Shown piece by piece: positions 62,240 to 64,000 of a DNA stretch of 64,000 bases (the stretch's first letter is position 1; each line of letters opens with the position of its first letter). A program made the position numbers and the translations under genes. Below the pieces are notes generated by a model. It searched no databases and was not told the DNA's origin. It saw only the letters and a list, made by a program, of their open reading frames with translations. This DNA is from Bathynomus jamesi (Eukaryota; Arthropoda; Malacostraca; Isopoda; Cirolanidae): the NCBI GenBank assembly GCA_023014485.1, contig JAJOZX010002712.1, forward strand, positions 124,001 through 188,000. The letters run 5' to 3'.

Positions 62240-62244
62240 TATAT

Positions 62245-64000
62245 GAGGAAACTGAAAAATTAACGGAGAAAAACAGAAGAAACGAGGAATAGGGAAGCAG
62301 AAACAAAGAAAGTACCAGCCCACAAGTAGGGCGAGAATATGAATGAGAATATAGGTACAAATGCAACATAGTAAAAATGAAACACATCCACAAAACCTAA
62401 TCCAAAAAGTTCAAACAAAAGACATTAGCACCAATAGGAAAAAAAGAAGGAAATCAAGAAAGTTGACTGAAATAGTAAAAAACAAATGCCCCGAGTGAAA
62501 ATGGGCAAGAAATTATATGCAAATATTATGTGAAAGGAAATTGCAGATATAAGAGGACAATGTGTACATGAACACCCTCCTTTGTGCAATTTCTTCTACA
62601 ATGGTCACTAAATTCGGTGACAACTGCAGATTCTAAAAAAATCTGCTAAAAAACTGCTACTACCATCATCTCCCGACAAATTCAAAGGACAATGGCCAAA
62701 GTTCAAAGGACAACAGGAAATACAGTATGTGAAGAGAAATCTGTACACAAATAGTAAGCAAAATTTTTTCAACATCGTAGACACAATACGGCTGCTACTT
62801 CTCATACAGAGCATGCGGTTGACACAGCTGGGGGACCCCCGAGCCGGATCGCTTCCTGGCAAGAAGCTAGCAGAACAGGTAGGCGGAAACGGAGCTCTCT
62901 CGAAGGACCACAGGGTTGCTAAACGCGATACCGAAGGAAAACGAACTGGAAGTGAACAAGGGACAGCGCAAAACAAAGAACATAAATATTGTCCTGGCTA
63001 ATATTCAAGGAATAAAACCAAAACAATTCGTTGAACAAAGTTTCATACCTGAAAGGATTTAAGGACGAAACAAGGACGCATCGCAGTTTCCTTGGCAATC
63101 TTTAAGATAACTGCGAACACTGTATCGATAAGAAAGAAATGCATATCGGTGGATTCAACTTACTAAGAGCCGATAGAACAGCGAGACGTAAAGGTGGCTG
63201 CGCTATATATCTACACGAGAGTCATATGACAGACGATAATAAGTAAATCAAACTGCTTCGTGGAACTCCTAGCTGTGGAAATAGAAAAACTAAACGTGGT
63301 ACTGATAGTCATCTCTAGACCTCCAAACACTCCAAGTGGAAAACTCTCGAACGCCATTGATGATATCAGAAACCTAATAAAGTCTGTAAACTCTCCATTA
63401 CCCGATATAATACTCTGCGGAGATTTCAATTTCTCGTTTATGAAATACAAAAAGGTGGGTAGAAAAGTATATATACACCAGGACGAAGGGGTCACAAGAG
63501 AAGACCAGGAGCAAGCAAAAATGTTGATGGTTCTAACAAACGAGTTTGTTGACACAAGAGAGAACGGAAAACACCAGAAAAAATAACTGCCTAGAACTGG
63601 AATTCACAAACAACAGGAATTTCAAAAAATAACCACAACTTAATTAAGATATCAACAAATATGGCGAAAACATTAAAAGACGATACCCATACTGAAGAAA
63701 GAAGCAAATTTAGGACGTTTAACTTAAACTCGAAGACTGTAAATTGGGAAGCAATCAGATCACACATGGCCCAAATAGAGTGGAAAACAGTTTTCAAGAA
63801 TAAAACAACCGAATAAATGTTAACAGTCTTAGGAGAAAAGACGCTGGAAATTTTAGAAAAATATGCTCCGTAAGCACAGCCAAAAGGAAAGAAGAACTGG
63901 TTCGAGAGGCTAAAGCGAACAACTTTCTGCAAAAGAGAGAGAGAGAGAGAGTAGTGGAGAATTTAGTTTGCAGAGGTAACAATACCAGGAAAGTAATGCA
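62245..64000 (+). pseudogene. LINE-D copy 3: ORF2 start and endonuclease, runs off the window
   Basis: After an ORF1-like or 5' untranslated stretch, KNINIVLANIQGIKPKQFVE near 62985 matches the NINLANIQGLRPN of copy 1. Then ELLAVEIEKLNVVLIVISRP + PNTPSGKLSNAIDDI at 63260, and PLPDIILCGDFNFSFMKYKK near 63400, the endonuclease active-site region. The last 400 bp enter the linker. Frameshifts are present. The reverse transcriptase, if present, is beyond the window. Confidence 0.8.

Overview
The window is eukaryotic nuclear DNA, most likely from an arthropod and perhaps a crustacean. The reasons are spliced genes with GT-AG introns, an aristaless-type homeobox gene, a short interstitial run of the arthropod telomere repeat TTAGG/CCTAA, and a dense load of non-LTR retrotransposons, Tc1/mariner and hAT elements, tRNA-derived and 5S-rRNA-derived SINEs, and long (TA)n and (CA)n arrays. 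I see no bacterial-style operons, CRISPR arrays or intact rRNA/tRNA genes. The species call is inference. The only host gene I can support lies on the minus strand between about 22.5 and 13.46 kb. Three exons (22519-22017, 15863-15528, 14174-13463) join in frame through canonical splice sites to a 516-residue paired-class (Q50) homeodomain protein of the aristaless/Arx kind. Intron 1 (6.15 kb) and intron 2 (1.35 kb) are full of mobile DNA: two LINE families, two mariner derivatives, a SINE copy, and in intron 2 a 617-bp palindrome carrying two opposed tRNA-like sequences. An acceptor-like site just before the start codon suggests a further 5' exon outside or upstream. The rest is mobile DNA, layer upon layer. 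Region 0.3-8.6 kb: a degraded minus-strand LINE (LINE-A here) cut into pieces by a fold-back mariner element, which itself contains a hAT element with a perfect 8-bp target duplication, plus several palindromic MITEs. Region 8.6-13 kb: AT-rich, little recognisable. Region 15.9-21.9 kb: LINE-B and LINE-C, both minus, and mariner derivatives, all inside intron 1. Region 22.6-29 kb: SINEs, a 35-bp C-rich minisatellite, a 588-bp mariner hairpin. Region 29.3-31.2 kb: a nearly complete Tc1-type element. Region 32.3-35.3 kb: a 3-kb element with about 410-bp terminal inverted repeats around a decayed gene for a PIN/FEN-like nuclease with a CXC cysteine domain; this is the best candidate for something undescribed. 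Region 36-39.4 kb: hAT relics and LINE-D. Region 39.7-47.1 kb: MITEs, minisatellites and a mariner deletion derivative. Region 47.3-48.8 kb: a possible solo LTR. Region 49.7-58.5 kb: a second copy of each of two mariner deletion derivatives, and palindromic elements, one holding the telomere-like repeats. Region 58.9-64 kb: two further plus-strand LINE-D copies, the last running off the window. The genes do not form a pathway. The common theme is repeated amplification of shortened elements: two mariner families each occur twice with the same internal deletion, one family keeping only the catalytic half and the other mainly the DNA-binding half, and many families have turned into long hairpins.
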